From assembly GCA_020073585.1 (NCBI GenBank), contig JAIQEV010000009.1, positions 1-64,000 of the forward strand: a stretch of 64,000 nt of DNA. The letters are read 5' to 3'. Positions 19,229 to 27,891 of the stretch are shown piece by piece. Numbering within the stretch: position 1 is the stretch's first letter; each line of letters starts with the position of its first letter. The notes beneath the pieces were generated by a model. It did no database searches. It worked only from the letters and a program-made list of their open reading frames with translations, and was not told the origin of the DNA. Both the position numbers and the translations under genes were made by a program. Origin of the DNA: Terriglobia bacterium. Lineage in GTDB: Bacteria; Acidobacteriota; Terriglobia; Acidiferrales; UBA7541.

Positions 19229-19724
19229 GGGCCAGCCACCTTTCCAGGCGTTCCTGCACCTGCTTCGCGCTGGCTTCGCGCGCCACCTCCCCATCGAAAA
19301 TCGTGACCGGCGCCAGGCTGCACGAACCCATGCAGCGCTCGGCCAGCAGGGAAGCAGTTCCATTCGGTGTCGTTTCTCCCGGCTTTACGCCGAGAACCTC
19401 TTCCGCCCGCGCGAGAAGTTGCGCCGCTCCCTTGATATAACAGGCCGTGCCCATGCACACGTGGCATTCGTGCTGGGCTGGCGGTTTCAGGCTGAAAAAG
19501 TGATAGAAGGTCGCTACGCCGTAGGCCTGGCTGAGGGGGACGCGGAGGGAGGCGGCGACAAACTTCAGCGCCTCTTCGTCCAGATACCCGAACAATTCCT
19601 GGACCGTGTGCAGCGTTTCGATCAGCGCTTGGCGCGCATGCCCGTGGCGCCGCATCGTGCCGTTCACGATCCGCCAGCGCTTGTCGTCCGAGGGCAACGG
19701 CGGCTGTGCCGCGTGGACGCTCAT
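19218..19724 (-). CDS. hoxE: Bidirectional hydrogenase diaphorase subunit (NuoE-like)
   Basis: A 168-aa [2Fe-2S] thioredoxin-fold protein homologous to NuoE. The cluster Cys residues are in [13 protein letters not shown] and [12 protein letters not shown]. The N-terminal helices match the family ([21 protein letters not shown]). ATG 19724 has an excellent ribosome-binding site (GAAGGAGG, spacing about 7). It is the first gene of hoxEFUYH-W. The five structural genes overlap or nearly touch, which indicates one transcript. Confidence 0.93.
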   Translation of the reverse strand: MSVHAAQPPLPSDDKRWRIVNGTMRRHGHARQALIETLHTVQELFGYLDEEALKFVAASLRVPLSQAYGVATFYHFFSLKPPAQHECHVCMGTACYIKGAAQLLARAEEVLGVKPGETTPNGTASLLAERCMGSCSLAPVTIFDGEVAREASAKQVQERLERWLAHDA

Positions 19725-19971
19725 CGGCCCCTCCTTCTCGCGTTCTTTCCGCGAAGCGAGCGCTTCACTTGAGAGGCGAGGCGTTTGCACGCAGAACTGC
19801 ACTTCATTGCGCGCGGCCGGGATTACTACTCTGCGGTGAACTGCAAGAAGGGCGAAGGGTCCGTTCCCGGCTCCGTACTCCCGGCCCGCCAGGGGTAGCG
19901 GGCTTGCTGGGGTACGCCGTGATTATAGCGCGCAATGACCTCGCCCGGCGCAGGTTTCCTTCGCAGGCGGG

Positions 19972-20769
19972 CTATTGCGCCTGAGCGGGCGCCGGAGCGG
20001 CGGGCGGAGCGGCAGGGGTCTTATGCCGGCGGTGAAAGAGTGCGCGCAGGATGTCCGGATAGAATTCACGGAGCACGTTGTAGCCGCTGGTATAGGCCAG
20101 ATTAATGCCCCAGTTCTGGAAGACGCCGCTGGCCGAGCGATCCTGTCGCGGGTAGTAGGCCGTGGAAATCGAGCCGGAGATGAGCTGGCCGAGCACGAGC
20201 GGCACGTTAAAGGTCGAGGAGCCGGAATCTCGGCGCGAGATGACCGTCCGCTCCGCGGCGTACCATGCCCGCGCGCCGAACGAGCCCGTGCCGCGCCGGA
20301 AATACCGGGGGTCTTCTTTCAGGACCGCTGGAAGAATCCCCACGATGAACAGGCTCGAACTAGCCTGGTCTCCTTCCGCCGCCAGGAAGCGCTTGCCGTA
20401 GGCGTCCCAGCCCTGGCCGTAGTGCGGCTGGCCGTTTGATGCCTGCTGAAGAGCGGCCTGAAACACATTTCCTGCATGCGCGCTGAAATCGAACATCTGA
20501 TGCCAGGCGAGGACGTATTTCTCTTTCGATGTCAGCGGGTGTTGCTGGCCGGGAACCTCATTCGTGGTCGTGTAGTTGGGGATGATTCCGAAAATGTGCT
20601 TGGGATTCTCTTCTGTGCCCGTCTGCGGCGCCTCGGCCGGTTTTGGTTGCTGCTGTTGCGGCGCAGGGGTCTGTTGGCCCTGCTGTGCGAGAACCTGTGC
20701 TCCGGCCTGCACCGCCGCAAACAGGAGAAGAATTGCGGTCGCGGTTTGCAATATTCCTGAACGCTTCAA
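19972..20769 (-). CDS. Secreted protein of unknown function
   Basis: A 265-aa protein with a clear Sec signal peptide (ILQTATAILLLFAAVQAGA), then a Gln/Pro-rich linker (residues 26-50), then a body containing HIFGIIPNYTTTNEVPG, and a Pro/Ala-rich C-terminus. The body resembles exported hypothetical proteins that I associate with acidobacteria, but I cannot name a family. It alternates short hydrophobic and Gly/Ser-rich stretches and may be outer-membrane associated. It lies alone, with non-coding DNA on both sides. Confidence 0.75.
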   Translation of the reverse strand: MKRSGILQTATAILLLFAAVQAGAQVLAQQGQQTPAPQQQQPKPAEAPQTGTEENPKHIFGIIPNYTTTNEVPGQQHPLTSKEKYVLAWHQMFDFSAHAGNVFQAALQQASNGQPHYGQGWDAYGKRFLAAEGDQASSSLFIVGILPAVLKEDPRYFRRGTGSFGARAWYAAERTVISRRDSGSSTFNVPLVLGQLISGSISTAYYPRQDRSASGVFQNWGINLAYTSGYNVLREFYPDILRALFHRRHKTPAAPPAAPAPAQAQ

Positions 20770-21083
20770 AATTCCTCCGAGGCAGTTAGCGCCGAGCCTT
20801 TTGAGTTGCGCACGTCAAACACGCCATCTTACTCCAAGCGTGCAGCGAACCCGAATGTTCGGCTGGCGGAGACGCCGGTCCTGGATCTATGTGACCACGA
20901 AGCAGTCATCGCTATGCCAGCCATTCTTTCACGGAGCACGAGCAGTTCCATTCGCTTTGGTCGTGGTGTGGCATAGACCGCTGCAAAAGGGCCATTTCGC
21001 GCAGTGGTAGCCCCCGGAGGGCCCTCTCCGCTGGCATCCCCTTGCTAATCTATAACATAGTCGGAGGTGGCTGTGGCATGAGA
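20770..21083. other. Intergenic region, divergent promoters
   Basis: A non-coding stretch of about 310 bp between two divergent genes. A good -10-like TATAAC at 21051-21056, without a matching -35, lies just before the structured leader that starts near 21063. No gene is supported here. Confidence 0.4.
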
Positions 21084-21164
21084 GTTGCCCCGTATCTTCA
21101 CGGGTTTACGGTGCATCCTTAGCCGGCGCCATGGAAACACATCGGCGGCCTAAGCGACTGCACC
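21075..21164 (+). ncRNA. Candidate structured 5' leader RNA (possible riboswitch)
   Basis: Nested pairing is visible in the leader of the 21198 gene. A short hairpin is CCCGT (21089-21093) with ACGGG (21100-21104). Downstream a long arm is closed by GGTGCA (21110-21115) with TGCACC (21159-21164), then CTTAG (21118-21122) with CTAAG (21150-21154), CCG (21123-21125) with CGG (21146-21148), and CCATG (21129-21133) with CAT-C-GG (21140-21145). The internal and bulged bases could bind a ligand. I could not match it to a known riboswitch class. The start codon lies 33 nt after the arm, behind an AGGGGGA ribosome-binding site. Confidence 0.45.
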
Positions 21165-21197
21165 ATTTTGACCGATAGAAGATAGGGGGAGTTTCAT

Positions 21198-21680
21198 ATG
21201 AAAGTTTACCGAGACGTTGCTACCCTAGCTAGTCTCCAGGTGATCTGTTTTCTTCTGCTCACCTATCTGGAACCCGACTTTTTCTTCCTGCATCTCTATC
21301 AGACCATCATCTACATGGCCATTCTGCTCATGCTCTTCTACATGGAGGACCGCTGGGCGTATATGATCGGCATGCTGGCTCCAGCCGCGTGGCTGATCAT
21401 GGCCTTTGCCACGGGCATGCTCGGTGGGGCCTTGCGCCAGCTCTTCCGTCTGGCGCAGGTGCAGTTGCCCAGCAATCAGGTGAGCCTGCTCGCCGCCGTC
21501 ACCGCGCTTCTGGCTCTGACGATGATCGGCGTCTGCGGTTACCACTGGAAGCGCTCCTTTGCCGGTCTGGGCAAAGGCCTCAGCACCTTCCTGGTGAGTT
21601 TCGGCGTCGTGCTGGTCTACTACGGCATTCTGGTGGTCTGGTTCTGGCAGATGATTCCCAATCCCGCCGCGAAGGGCTAG
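21198..21680 (+). CDS. Four-helix integral membrane protein of unknown function
   Basis: A 160-aa protein with four hydrophobic segments (about residues 8-30, 33-75, 95-115 and 130-155), short polar loops and no recognisable catalytic motif. ATG 21198 is supported by AGGGGGA about 7 nt upstream. It follows a strongly structured leader, so ligand- or temperature-dependent control of translation is possible; a small transporter or accessory membrane subunit would fit that arrangement. It stands alone in its unit. Confidence 0.75.
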   Translation: MKVYRDVATLASLQVICFLLLTYLEPDFFFLHLYQTIIYMAILLMLFYMEDRWAYMIGMLAPAAWLIMAFATGMLGGALRQLFRLAQVQLPSNQVSLLAAVTALLALTMIGVCGYHWKRSFAGLGKGLSTFLVSFGVVLVYYGILVVWFWQMIPNPAAKG

Positions 21681-21876
21681 CCCCCCAAGCCGTTCCTTCG
21701 CAGGACCACGCGGAGCGGGAAGGCAGTTCGGGCGGAGGTTTCAAGAGCGAGACTCCCTCCGCCCGGAACTGCACCTGCATTTTTCCTCGCAGAGCACCCC
21801 GGGCAGTTGCGCTTGCCCCTATTTCCGCTTTCCCCTGAAATCGGATAGCATTTCTGCGCCACATTGGAGGCGCACC

Positions 21877-22899
21877 GTGAAGGCCGCAATCCTGCACGAC
21901 TACAAACAGCCGCTCCGCATCGAGGATGTCCCCCGGCCCGAATGCGCCGCGGACGAAGTGCTGATCCAGGTCGAAGCCTGCGGCGTCTGCCACTCCGATC
22001 TGCATCTGGCCGAAGGCGGCTGGCCGCAGCTGCTCAGCGCCGTCACCGTGAAGAAGCCGCTGGTCATGGGCCACGAAGCCGTCGGCCGCGTGGTGGAGAA
22101 GGGGCGCGACGTCGCGCAGTTCGCGCTGGGCGACCGCGTCGGCGTGGCCTGGATCTACTGGAGCTGCGGCCAGTGCCGGCTCTGCAAGGAAGGCCTGGAG
22201 AATCTCTGCCCGCGCCAGATCATCACCGGCGTCACCGTTGACGGCGGATACGCGGAGTTCGTCAAGGCCAAGGCCAGTCACGTCACCAGGGTTCCGGAAA
22301 CTCTTTCCGCCCAGGAGGCGGCGCCGCTGTTTTGCGCCGGCCTGACCGTCTATCGCTCCAGCAAGAAGGCGGGCATCCGCCCGGGCCAGCGCGTGGCGGT
22401 CTTCGGCATCGGCGGGCTCGGCCACCTAGCCGTGCAGGTCGCGAAAAGTTTCCAGGCCGAGGTGATCGGCATCGACGTCACGGAAGAGAAGCTGGCCTTG
22501 GCGCGCTCTCTCGGCGCGGACCACGCGCTGAATGCCGCGGCCGGCGATTTTGCGGCGCAGCTCAAGAAAGTGGGCGGTCCGCACGTGGCCCTGGTCACCT
22601 CGGCCGCCAAAGCCGCCTACGACCTGGCCTTTTCCTCGCTCCGCCCGGACGGCACTCTGGCGGTCATCGGCCTCCCCGCGGAAGATCTCACGTTTCCGCC
22701 CATCGTCATGGTGGCCCGCGAGACGCGCATCGTGGCTTCTTCGGTGGGCACGCGAGCCGACTTGCGCGAACTGCTCGATTTGGCCGCCGCCGGCAAAGTC
22801 CGCTGCCACAGCGAAGCCCGCCCCCTCGCGCAAATCAACCAGGTCTTCGACGACATGCGCCACGGCCGCATCCTCGGCCGCGTCGTCGTCCGCGCCTGA
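21877..22899 (+). CDS. Zinc-dependent alcohol dehydrogenase
   Basis: A 340-aa medium-chain dehydrogenase of the AdhP/AdhA type. The catalytic zinc ligands are in ACGVCHSDLH and MGHEAVG with a later Cys. The structural zinc site is CGQCRLCKEGLENLC. The NAD(P) Rossmann motif is VFGIGGLGHLAVQ, followed by IGIDVTEEKL, whose Asp favours NAD. GTG 21877 is preceded by TTGGAGG. The DmpA-type peptidase gene begins 59 nt downstream, with no obvious functional link. Confidence 0.9.
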   Translation: MKAAILHDYKQPLRIEDVPRPECAADEVLIQVEACGVCHSDLHLAEGGWPQLLSAVTVKKPLVMGHEAVGRVVEKGRDVAQFALGDRVGVAWIYWSCGQCRLCKEGLENLCPRQIITGVTVDGGYAEFVKAKASHVTRVPETLSAQEAAPLFCAGLTVYRSSKKAGIRPGQRVAVFGIGGLGHLAVQVAKSFQAEVIGIDVTEEKLALARSLGADHALNAAAGDFAAQLKKVGGPHVALVTSAAKAAYDLAFSSLRPDGTLAVIGLPAEDLTFPPIVMVARETRIVASSVGTRADLRELLDLAAAGKVRCHSEARPLAQINQVFDDMRHGRILGRVVVRA

Positions 22900-22958
22900 G
22901 CCACCGCGCCACGGCGCGGTTCTTGGAAACAGAATTCGCTGTTTCGGGAGAGGGCACC

Positions 22959-24137
22959 GTGAATACATCGGCAAAAACAAGATGGATCGTACTCTTCGCC
23001 TCTGCCTTCCTTCTTCTTCTGCCCGTGCGCGCTGCGGCCCAGGCCAATTCCGCGGCCGAGCCGCGCCCCCGCGCCCGCGATTTGGGCATCCGCCCCGGCG
23101 CCTTCGACCCCGGCCCGCTCAATGCCATCACTGACGTGGCCGGCGTGCGCGTTGGCCAGGTGACCATCACGGAGGGCAACAGCGTCCGCACCGGCGTCAC
23201 CGCCATCCTCCCGCATCCCGGCAACCTCTTCCGCGAAAAAGTGGCCGCGGCGGTTTACGTCTATAACGCCTTTGGAAAATTGGTCGGCTCGACCCAGGTG
23301 CAGGAGCTTGGCCAGCTCGAAACGCCCATCCTTCTCACCAACACCCTCAGCGTCTGGGACGCCGCCGCGGCCATGACCGGCTGGATGCTCGCCCGCCCCG
23401 GCAATGAAGAGGTGCGCAGCATCAATCCCGTCGTCGGGGAAACCAACGACGGCTGGCTCAACGACATCCGCGGCCGCCACGTCAGGCCCGAGCACGTTCG
23501 CCAGGCCCTCGAGAGCGCCCGCGAAGGCGCGGTCGAGGAAGGCTCGGTGGGCGCTGGCGCGGGCACCATGGCCTTCGGGTGGAAGGGAGGCATCGGCACC
23601 AGTTCCCGGCGCATCGCGGCCGGTAAGAGCGGCTATACCGTCGGCGTGCTGGTGCAGACCAACTTCGGCGGCTCGCTCACCATCGACGGCGTTCCCGTCT
23701 GGCGCGAACTCCAGCCGCCGCAGGAGCGCGCGGCACTGGAGCGCCCCTCAGAACAGCCCGCAAAGTCCGGCGACGGCTCCTGCATGATCGTCGTCGCCAC
23801 TGACGCGCCCCTCGACGCCCGCCAGCTCCACCGCCTCGCCGCACGCGCCGTCTTCGGCATGGCTCGCGCCGGCTCCTCCGGCAGCAACGGCAGCGGCGAC
23901 TTCGTCATCGCCTTCTCTACCACCAACCGCATCGCCACGGACGCCGCTTCCCAGTCCATCACGCTTCTCCGCGACGACGACCTCTCTCCGCTCTTCGAAG
24001 CAACCATCGAAGCCACCGAGGAAGCCATCGACAACTCGCTCCTCCGTGCCACCACGGTGCGCGGCCGCGATGGCCACGCCGCCGAAGCCCTCCCCATTGC
24101 CAGACTTCGCGAACTCCTATCCCGCCACCCGCGGTAG
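22959..24137 (+). CDS. Secreted DmpA-family aminopeptidase (peptidase family S58/P1)
   Basis: A 392-aa N-terminal-nucleophile-type peptidase that self-cleaves before its catalytic Ser. The Sec signal is WIVLFASAFLLLLPVRAAA. Conserved blocks are LNAITDVAGVRVGQ, VRTGVTAILPHPG, NDGWLNDIRGRHV, FGWKGGIGTSSR and GSCMIVVATDAP, with Ser274 as predicted nucleophile, then NGSGDFVIAFST. Family members release N-terminal D- or L-amino acids, or beta-amino acids from short peptides. The start is GTG 22959. A paralogue with the same layout occurs at 59461, also with Ser274. Confidence 0.88.
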   Translation: MNTSAKTRWIVLFASAFLLLLPVRAAAQANSAAEPRPRARDLGIRPGAFDPGPLNAITDVAGVRVGQVTITEGNSVRTGVTAILPHPGNLFREKVAAAVYVYNAFGKLVGSTQVQELGQLETPILLTNTLSVWDAAAAMTGWMLARPGNEEVRSINPVVGETNDGWLNDIRGRHVRPEHVRQALESAREGAVEEGSVGAGAGTMAFGWKGGIGTSSRRIAAGKSGYTVGVLVQTNFGGSLTIDGVPVWRELQPPQERAALERPSEQPAKSGDGSCMIVVATDAPLDARQLHRLAARAVFGMARAGSSGSNGSGDFVIAFSTTNRIATDAASQSITLLRDDDLSPLFEATIEATEEAIDNSLLRATTVRGRDGHAAEALPIARLRELLSRHPR

Positions 24138-24272
24138 CCCCGAAACGGGCTTCCGCGCGGACCCTGTTTGTATTGCTCTGCGCTGTCCTTCATAATCCGT
24201 TCAGAATGAGGAATTGCCCGGCCGCAAAGCGCTCCGCCGCGACCTTGGCAGGCTCCCGCATTCGCGCCGTCC

Positions 24273-24728
24273 ATGAGCAAGCCAGCAACATCGGCCCGTG
24301 ATTTGCGCATCGACCTGGCATCCAAGCGGGAGAGCGAGCTCTTCAAATGGTTTCTGGCTTGTCTGCTCTTCGGCAAGCCTATTCAAGCGGAGATTGCCGG
24401 ACAAGCCTGCCAGGCGCTGGTGGCCGCGGGGCTGACCAGTCCCGGCGCGGTTCGCCGCGCCGGGTGGGACAAGCTGGTGCTCCTGCTGGACCGCGCGCAC
24501 TACGTCCGCTACGACTTTTCCACGGCCACAAAACTTCTGGAAGTCTGCCAGGAGCTGCAGCGCCGTTACGGCACACTGACCAATCTCCTGGCGCAGGCGA
24601 AAACCGCAGCGGAGCTTTCGCGCAAGCTGCAGGAGTTCAAGCACATCGGTCCGGTCACCGCGCGCATTTTCCTGCGCGAAATCCGTCCCATCTGGTATCC
24701 GCGATCCGCAGCGCCCGAGAAAAAATAG
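24273..24728 (+). CDS. Helix-hairpin-helix (HhH-GPD-like) protein
   Basis: A 151-aa protein that looks like a reduced HhH-GPD DNA glycosylase. An alpha-helical N-terminal part (LFKWFLACLLFGKPIQ) precedes the hairpin-like FKHIGPVTARIFLREI near residues 122-137. The usual endonuclease III features after the hairpin, a catalytic Asp and a C-terminal Cys cluster, are absent, so catalytic activity is doubtful. It may be a DNA-binding or regulatory derivative. ATG 24273 has only a weak ribosome-binding site. Confidence 0.7.
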   Translation: MSKPATSARDLRIDLASKRESELFKWFLACLLFGKPIQAEIAGQACQALVAAGLTSPGAVRRAGWDKLVLLLDRAHYVRYDFSTATKLLEVCQELQRRYGTLTNLLAQAKTAAELSRKLQEFKHIGPVTARIFLREIRPIWYPRSAAPEKK

Positions 24729-24971
24729 GCCCGGGGCGCGCGGAATATCCGGCTTGGCCTGCCTCACGATCGAAGTGAGTGGCGCCCCGCGTATGGACTT
24801 CTCGGCTTTTCTCTGCTATCTCTTCTCCCTGGCGGCGCGGCCTGCAGGAGTGGAAGGCATCTCTCCCCACGCGCAGTGAGCGCGGGAGTGAGGACCGTGA
24901 CTTCCTCTCGACTGTTTTGCCCGAAGACGATCGATGCTTCCTGTGCCAGGAAGCAAAAATATGGAGGGTCC

Positions 24972-25439
24972 ATGTTCGAGCCACCGAAGGAACAGCAGCA
25001 AGATAGTTCGAAATCGCTTTGGATCGGTGTGGCGGTGGTCGTAGCCGTCCTGGCCGGCGGAGCGCTGTTTTATATGTCCCAGCACGGCGCTAAGGCTCCC
25101 GCTGCCGCGGCGCCCGTCGCCGCAGCAGGCCCCGCCGATCCGGTCCACGATTTGAAGATCCAGCGCGCCACCATGGACAAGGACCGCACCGGAACCGTCG
25201 CCGTCTGGCTGGTGAGCATCGAAAACCGTTCCGCCTCCTACGCCTACAGCAACATCCAGTACGAGACCAGTTACATGGGCGCCGACAACAAGGCCATCCT
25301 GGTCAACCAGGGCACCATTCCCATCACCATCGGCCCCGGCGAACAACTGAACCGCGAAGTTCGCGACGCCCTCTACCCCAGCGGCACCGCCTGGTTCAAG
25401 TTCAAGATTACCGGCGCGAAAGCCGCCGCGCAGCAGTAG
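24972..25439 (+). CDS. Membrane-anchored protein with extracytoplasmic beta domain
   Basis: A 155-aa protein. A short cytosolic tail rich in Gln and Lys is followed by one transmembrane helix (about residues 17-37), an Ala/Pro linker, and a domain (VHDLKIQRATMDKDRTG onward) with alternating hydrophobic residues. That domain ends near ITIGPGEQLNREV, resembling small immunoglobulin-like or FxLYD-type beta domains. ATG 24972 is chosen because GGAGG lies just upstream. Function unknown. Confidence 0.72.
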   Translation: MFEPPKEQQQDSSKSLWIGVAVVVAVLAGGALFYMSQHGAKAPAAAAPVAAAGPADPVHDLKIQRATMDKDRTGTVAVWLVSIENRSASYAYSNIQYETSYMGADNKAILVNQGTIPITIGPGEQLNREVRDALYPSGTAWFKFKITGAKAAAQQ

Positions 25440-25588
25440 GCCGCTTCGAAGCTCGCTTGCGGCGCGTGCACTCCGGGTTTTTTGCAGTCGTTTCGATGGG
25501 TGCCCTTTCGGCCATTGTGTATTTTTTTTGGCCGGCGGGGCATCGTTTTTCCTGACTACCTCTGGCATCCGCCGGGGCGCACACTTAG

Positions 25589-26233
25589 GTGACCGTGAGC
25601 GACGGCAAAGCTGGCAGTTTCATCACGCACTTGGTTGGCAGGGTTCACTCGCGCCTGATCTTTGACCGGCGCAAAATCGTTCTGGCGCGGCAACTCGCCG
25701 CCCTACTTCCCCCGGGTAGCCGTCTTCTGGATGTGGGCTGCGGCGACGGCTCTCTGGGGGCCCTTCTCCGCGGACTGGTTCCCGGCTTGCACGTGGAAGG
25801 CGTCGAAGTCCATGCCCGCCCCGGCTGCGCCGTCCCTTTTCAGCTCTTTGACGGCCAGCATCTGCCTTTTCCCGACAACTCCTTCGACGTCTGTCTCTTC
25901 GTTGATGTCCTTCACCATTCGCAGACCCCGCTCGTCATTCTGCAGGATGCCTGCCGGGTCAGCCGCAAATTCGTTCTCATCAAGGACCATTTTTCCGAAT
26001 CTCGCTTCGACTACTGGACCTTGCGCCTTATGGATTGGGTAGGGAATGCGCCCCACGGTGTCTCCCTCCCCTATAACTACTTCTCGCGCGCGCAATGGGA
26101 CGACGCCTTTCGCCGCTCCTCCCTCGTGCCGCGTTCCACGCAGACGCACCTGCCCCTTTACCTGCCCCCTCTTTCCTGGCTCTTCGGGAGCGGCTTGCAC
26201 TTCATTTCACTTTTGGAAAAGAAAGACGGATAG
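25589..26233 (+). CDS. Class I SAM-dependent methyltransferase
   Basis: A 214-aa protein of the Methyltransf_11 type. Motif I is LLDVGCGDGSLGALL, followed by the acidic end of strand 2 in VEGVEVHAR and the post-I FDVCLFVDVLHHS, with DHFSESRFDYW later. The substrate is not evident. The start is GTG 25589; GTG 25595 is also possible. The C-terminus is close to and convergent with the aldo/keto reductase gene. Confidence 0.82.
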   Translation: MTVSDGKAGSFITHLVGRVHSRLIFDRRKIVLARQLAALLPPGSRLLDVGCGDGSLGALLRGLVPGLHVEGVEVHARPGCAVPFQLFDGQHLPFPDNSFDVCLFVDVLHHSQTPLVILQDACRVSRKFVLIKDHFSESRFDYWTLRLMDWVGNAPHGVSLPYNYFSRAQWDDAFRRSSLVPRSTQTHLPLYLPPLSWLFGSGLHFISLLEKKDG

Positions 26234-26254
26234 CGGCGCGCAGCGCCGCCCGCT

Positions 26255-27316
26255 CTACGCCCACCGCCGGAAGAAGAGCGCCTGCCGCGCAATCGCCTCG
26301 GTCTTCTCCGCCAGAGCAGCGAGCTGCTGCTCGCTCAGCGGCGTGAACGCGCGCGCCAGCTTCACGTTTTCCTCCAACTGCGCCACGCTGTCGCACCCGA
26401 TGATTACCGTGCTCACGGGCAGCGAGAGCACGTAGTACAGCGCTTCCTTCATCGTCAGCGTCCCGGGCCCCTTGGCCGGACCCTCGAAGGGCGAGTACCC
26501 GCCCGGCTGCGGCTTCCACGCGGACAGGATGCGCCCCCGCGCCGGTATCTTCATGCCGATGATGCCCATCTGCCTGTCCACGGCCATGGGCAGGAGTTTT
26601 TCCATGAAGCTGAGGTGGTGTTTGTCCGCGGCGTTCAGCGCTAGCAGGATCTGGTCGAAAGGGAAGCGGCGCAGGCATTCCATCAGCAGCTCCGGGTCCG
26701 TGTGCCCCGTCACGCCCAGGTAGCGCACCAGCTTCTGCTCGCGCGCCTGCTGCAGCGCCTCGATCGCCCCGCCCTTCGCGAAAATCCGCTCCACGTCGTC
26801 CGGCGTGGTCACGTGGTGCAGTTGCCAGGCGTCCAGGTGATCGGTGTTGAGCAGCTTCAGCGATTCCTCCAGCAGCCGCAGCGACCCGTCGCGCGTGCGG
26901 TCGTGCGTCTTGCTGGCCAGATACGTCTGGCCGCGCCGGCGCTTCATCACCTGCCCGATGTAGCGCTGGCTCCAGCGCTCGCTGCCGCCGTACTGCGCGG
27001 CCGTGTCGATGTAGTTCACGCCCAGGTCCAGCGCGCGCTCCACGATGGCCGCGGCCGTCTCTTCGTTGTGCGGCTGCTCGATCGCCGCTTGCCCGCCCAG
27101 GCTGAAGATTCCCGTGCGGTAGCCCGTGCGCCCCAGGTTGCGTGTGGGCATGGCTTCCGCCGTGGCTGGGTTGTCGGGAAATGCCCGGGGCGCCGGTGCC
27201 GCGTTCGCCCCGTTGTCCAGCAGTCCCTGCGCAACAATGCCCGCCGTCACCGCCCCGCTTTTCTTGAGGAAATCCCGCCGCGAGGATCCCATTTTTTCTT
27301 CGGAGTTGTCTTGCAT
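26255..27316 (-). CDS. Tat-exported aldo/keto reductase
   Basis: A 353-aa oxidoreductase. The N-terminus has a twin-arginine motif SSRRDFLKKSG (Arg13, Arg14) and an Ala-rich h-region, so it is exported folded, probably with its cofactor. The AKR barrel follows from TRNLGRTGYRTG. The catalytic tetrad is visible as Asp in YIDTAAQYG, Tyr in the same segment, Lys in YLASKTHD and His in WQLHHVT. ATG 27316 has GGAGGT 6-7 nt upstream. A second, longer open frame on this strand is a shadow. Confidence 0.88.
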   Translation of the reverse strand: MQDNSEEKMGSSRRDFLKKSGAVTAGIVAQGLLDNGANAAPAPRAFPDNPATAEAMPTRNLGRTGYRTGIFSLGGQAAIEQPHNEETAAAIVERALDLGVNYIDTAAQYGGSERWSQRYIGQVMKRRRGQTYLASKTHDRTRDGSLRLLEESLKLLNTDHLDAWQLHHVTTPDDVERIFAKGGAIEALQQAREQKLVRYLGVTGHTDPELLMECLRRFPFDQILLALNAADKHHLSFMEKLLPMAVDRQMGIIGMKIPARGRILSAWKPQPGGYSPFEGPAKGPGTLTMKEALYYVLSLPVSTVIIGCDSVAQLEENVKLARAFTPLSEQQLAALAEKTEAIARQALFFRRWA

Positions 27317-27509
27317 GACGGACCTCCAGCCAGCACCACGAGGAAGGAGCAATGTGCCCGGAGGGAATCGCCTCCGATGCTTTCCCGCGGAGGAATCCCG
27401 GGGCACTGTGCACAGGATAAGACGTGTCGGTAAGCGTTGCAAATGCGGACAGGCAGCCTGCGGAACTTTTCGATAGACTCTCTTCGCAGGGTGCGTGTAG
27501 CATCGGGCT

Positions 27510-27692
27510 ATGAAGTGCGCCATCGCAGGCTGTTCGCAGGAAGCGCCCCGGCAATGCGTCGAGTGCTCCCGCTCCTTCTGCGACAATCACATCGAGATCT
27601 GCAGCTGGTGCCAGGCGTTCGTATGCTTAGAATGCCGGGACGAGCACGATTCCAACAATCCCCTGCACGAGGAAGGCGCGCCGGGTTCCTGA
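27510..27692 (+). CDS. Small Cys/His-rich zinc-binding protein
   Basis: A 60-aa protein with nine Cys and several His in paired spacing: C3, C8, C16, C19, C24, H27, C31, C34, C39 and C42. This resembles B-box/AN1-like double zinc sites. The acidic tail DEHDSNNPLHEEG is unstructured. The density of metal-ligand pairs argues for a real gene even though the ribosome-binding site before ATG 27510 is weak. Two tandem zinc sites would suit a protein or nucleic-acid interaction role. No named family is claimed. Confidence 0.65.
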   Translation: MKCAIAGCSQEAPRQCVECSRSFCDNHIEICSWCQAFVCLECRDEHDSNNPLHEEGAPGS

Positions 27693-27891
27693 GCAAAAGC
27701 GTCAGCGGACGTAACTTTCTCCCCCTCTGCCCCACAATGCGTTAGGCGAGTCCTGCCAGGATCCTCGCAGCAAGCCCATGCCTGCCACCGGAACGCGTGT
27801 CTGCTACAGACTCCCTCAAGGACTTGGACGGGTGTAGACTTGCCGCGCCCGGGAATTCCACACACGGTCCTGCAGGGCATTGGAGGATCTC

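Noticed and set aside
26202-27590. Longer open frame over the aldo/keto reductase
   Set aside because: Shifted frame with Arg/Gly/Ala-rich content; the overlapping frame has the Tat signal and catalytic tetrad.
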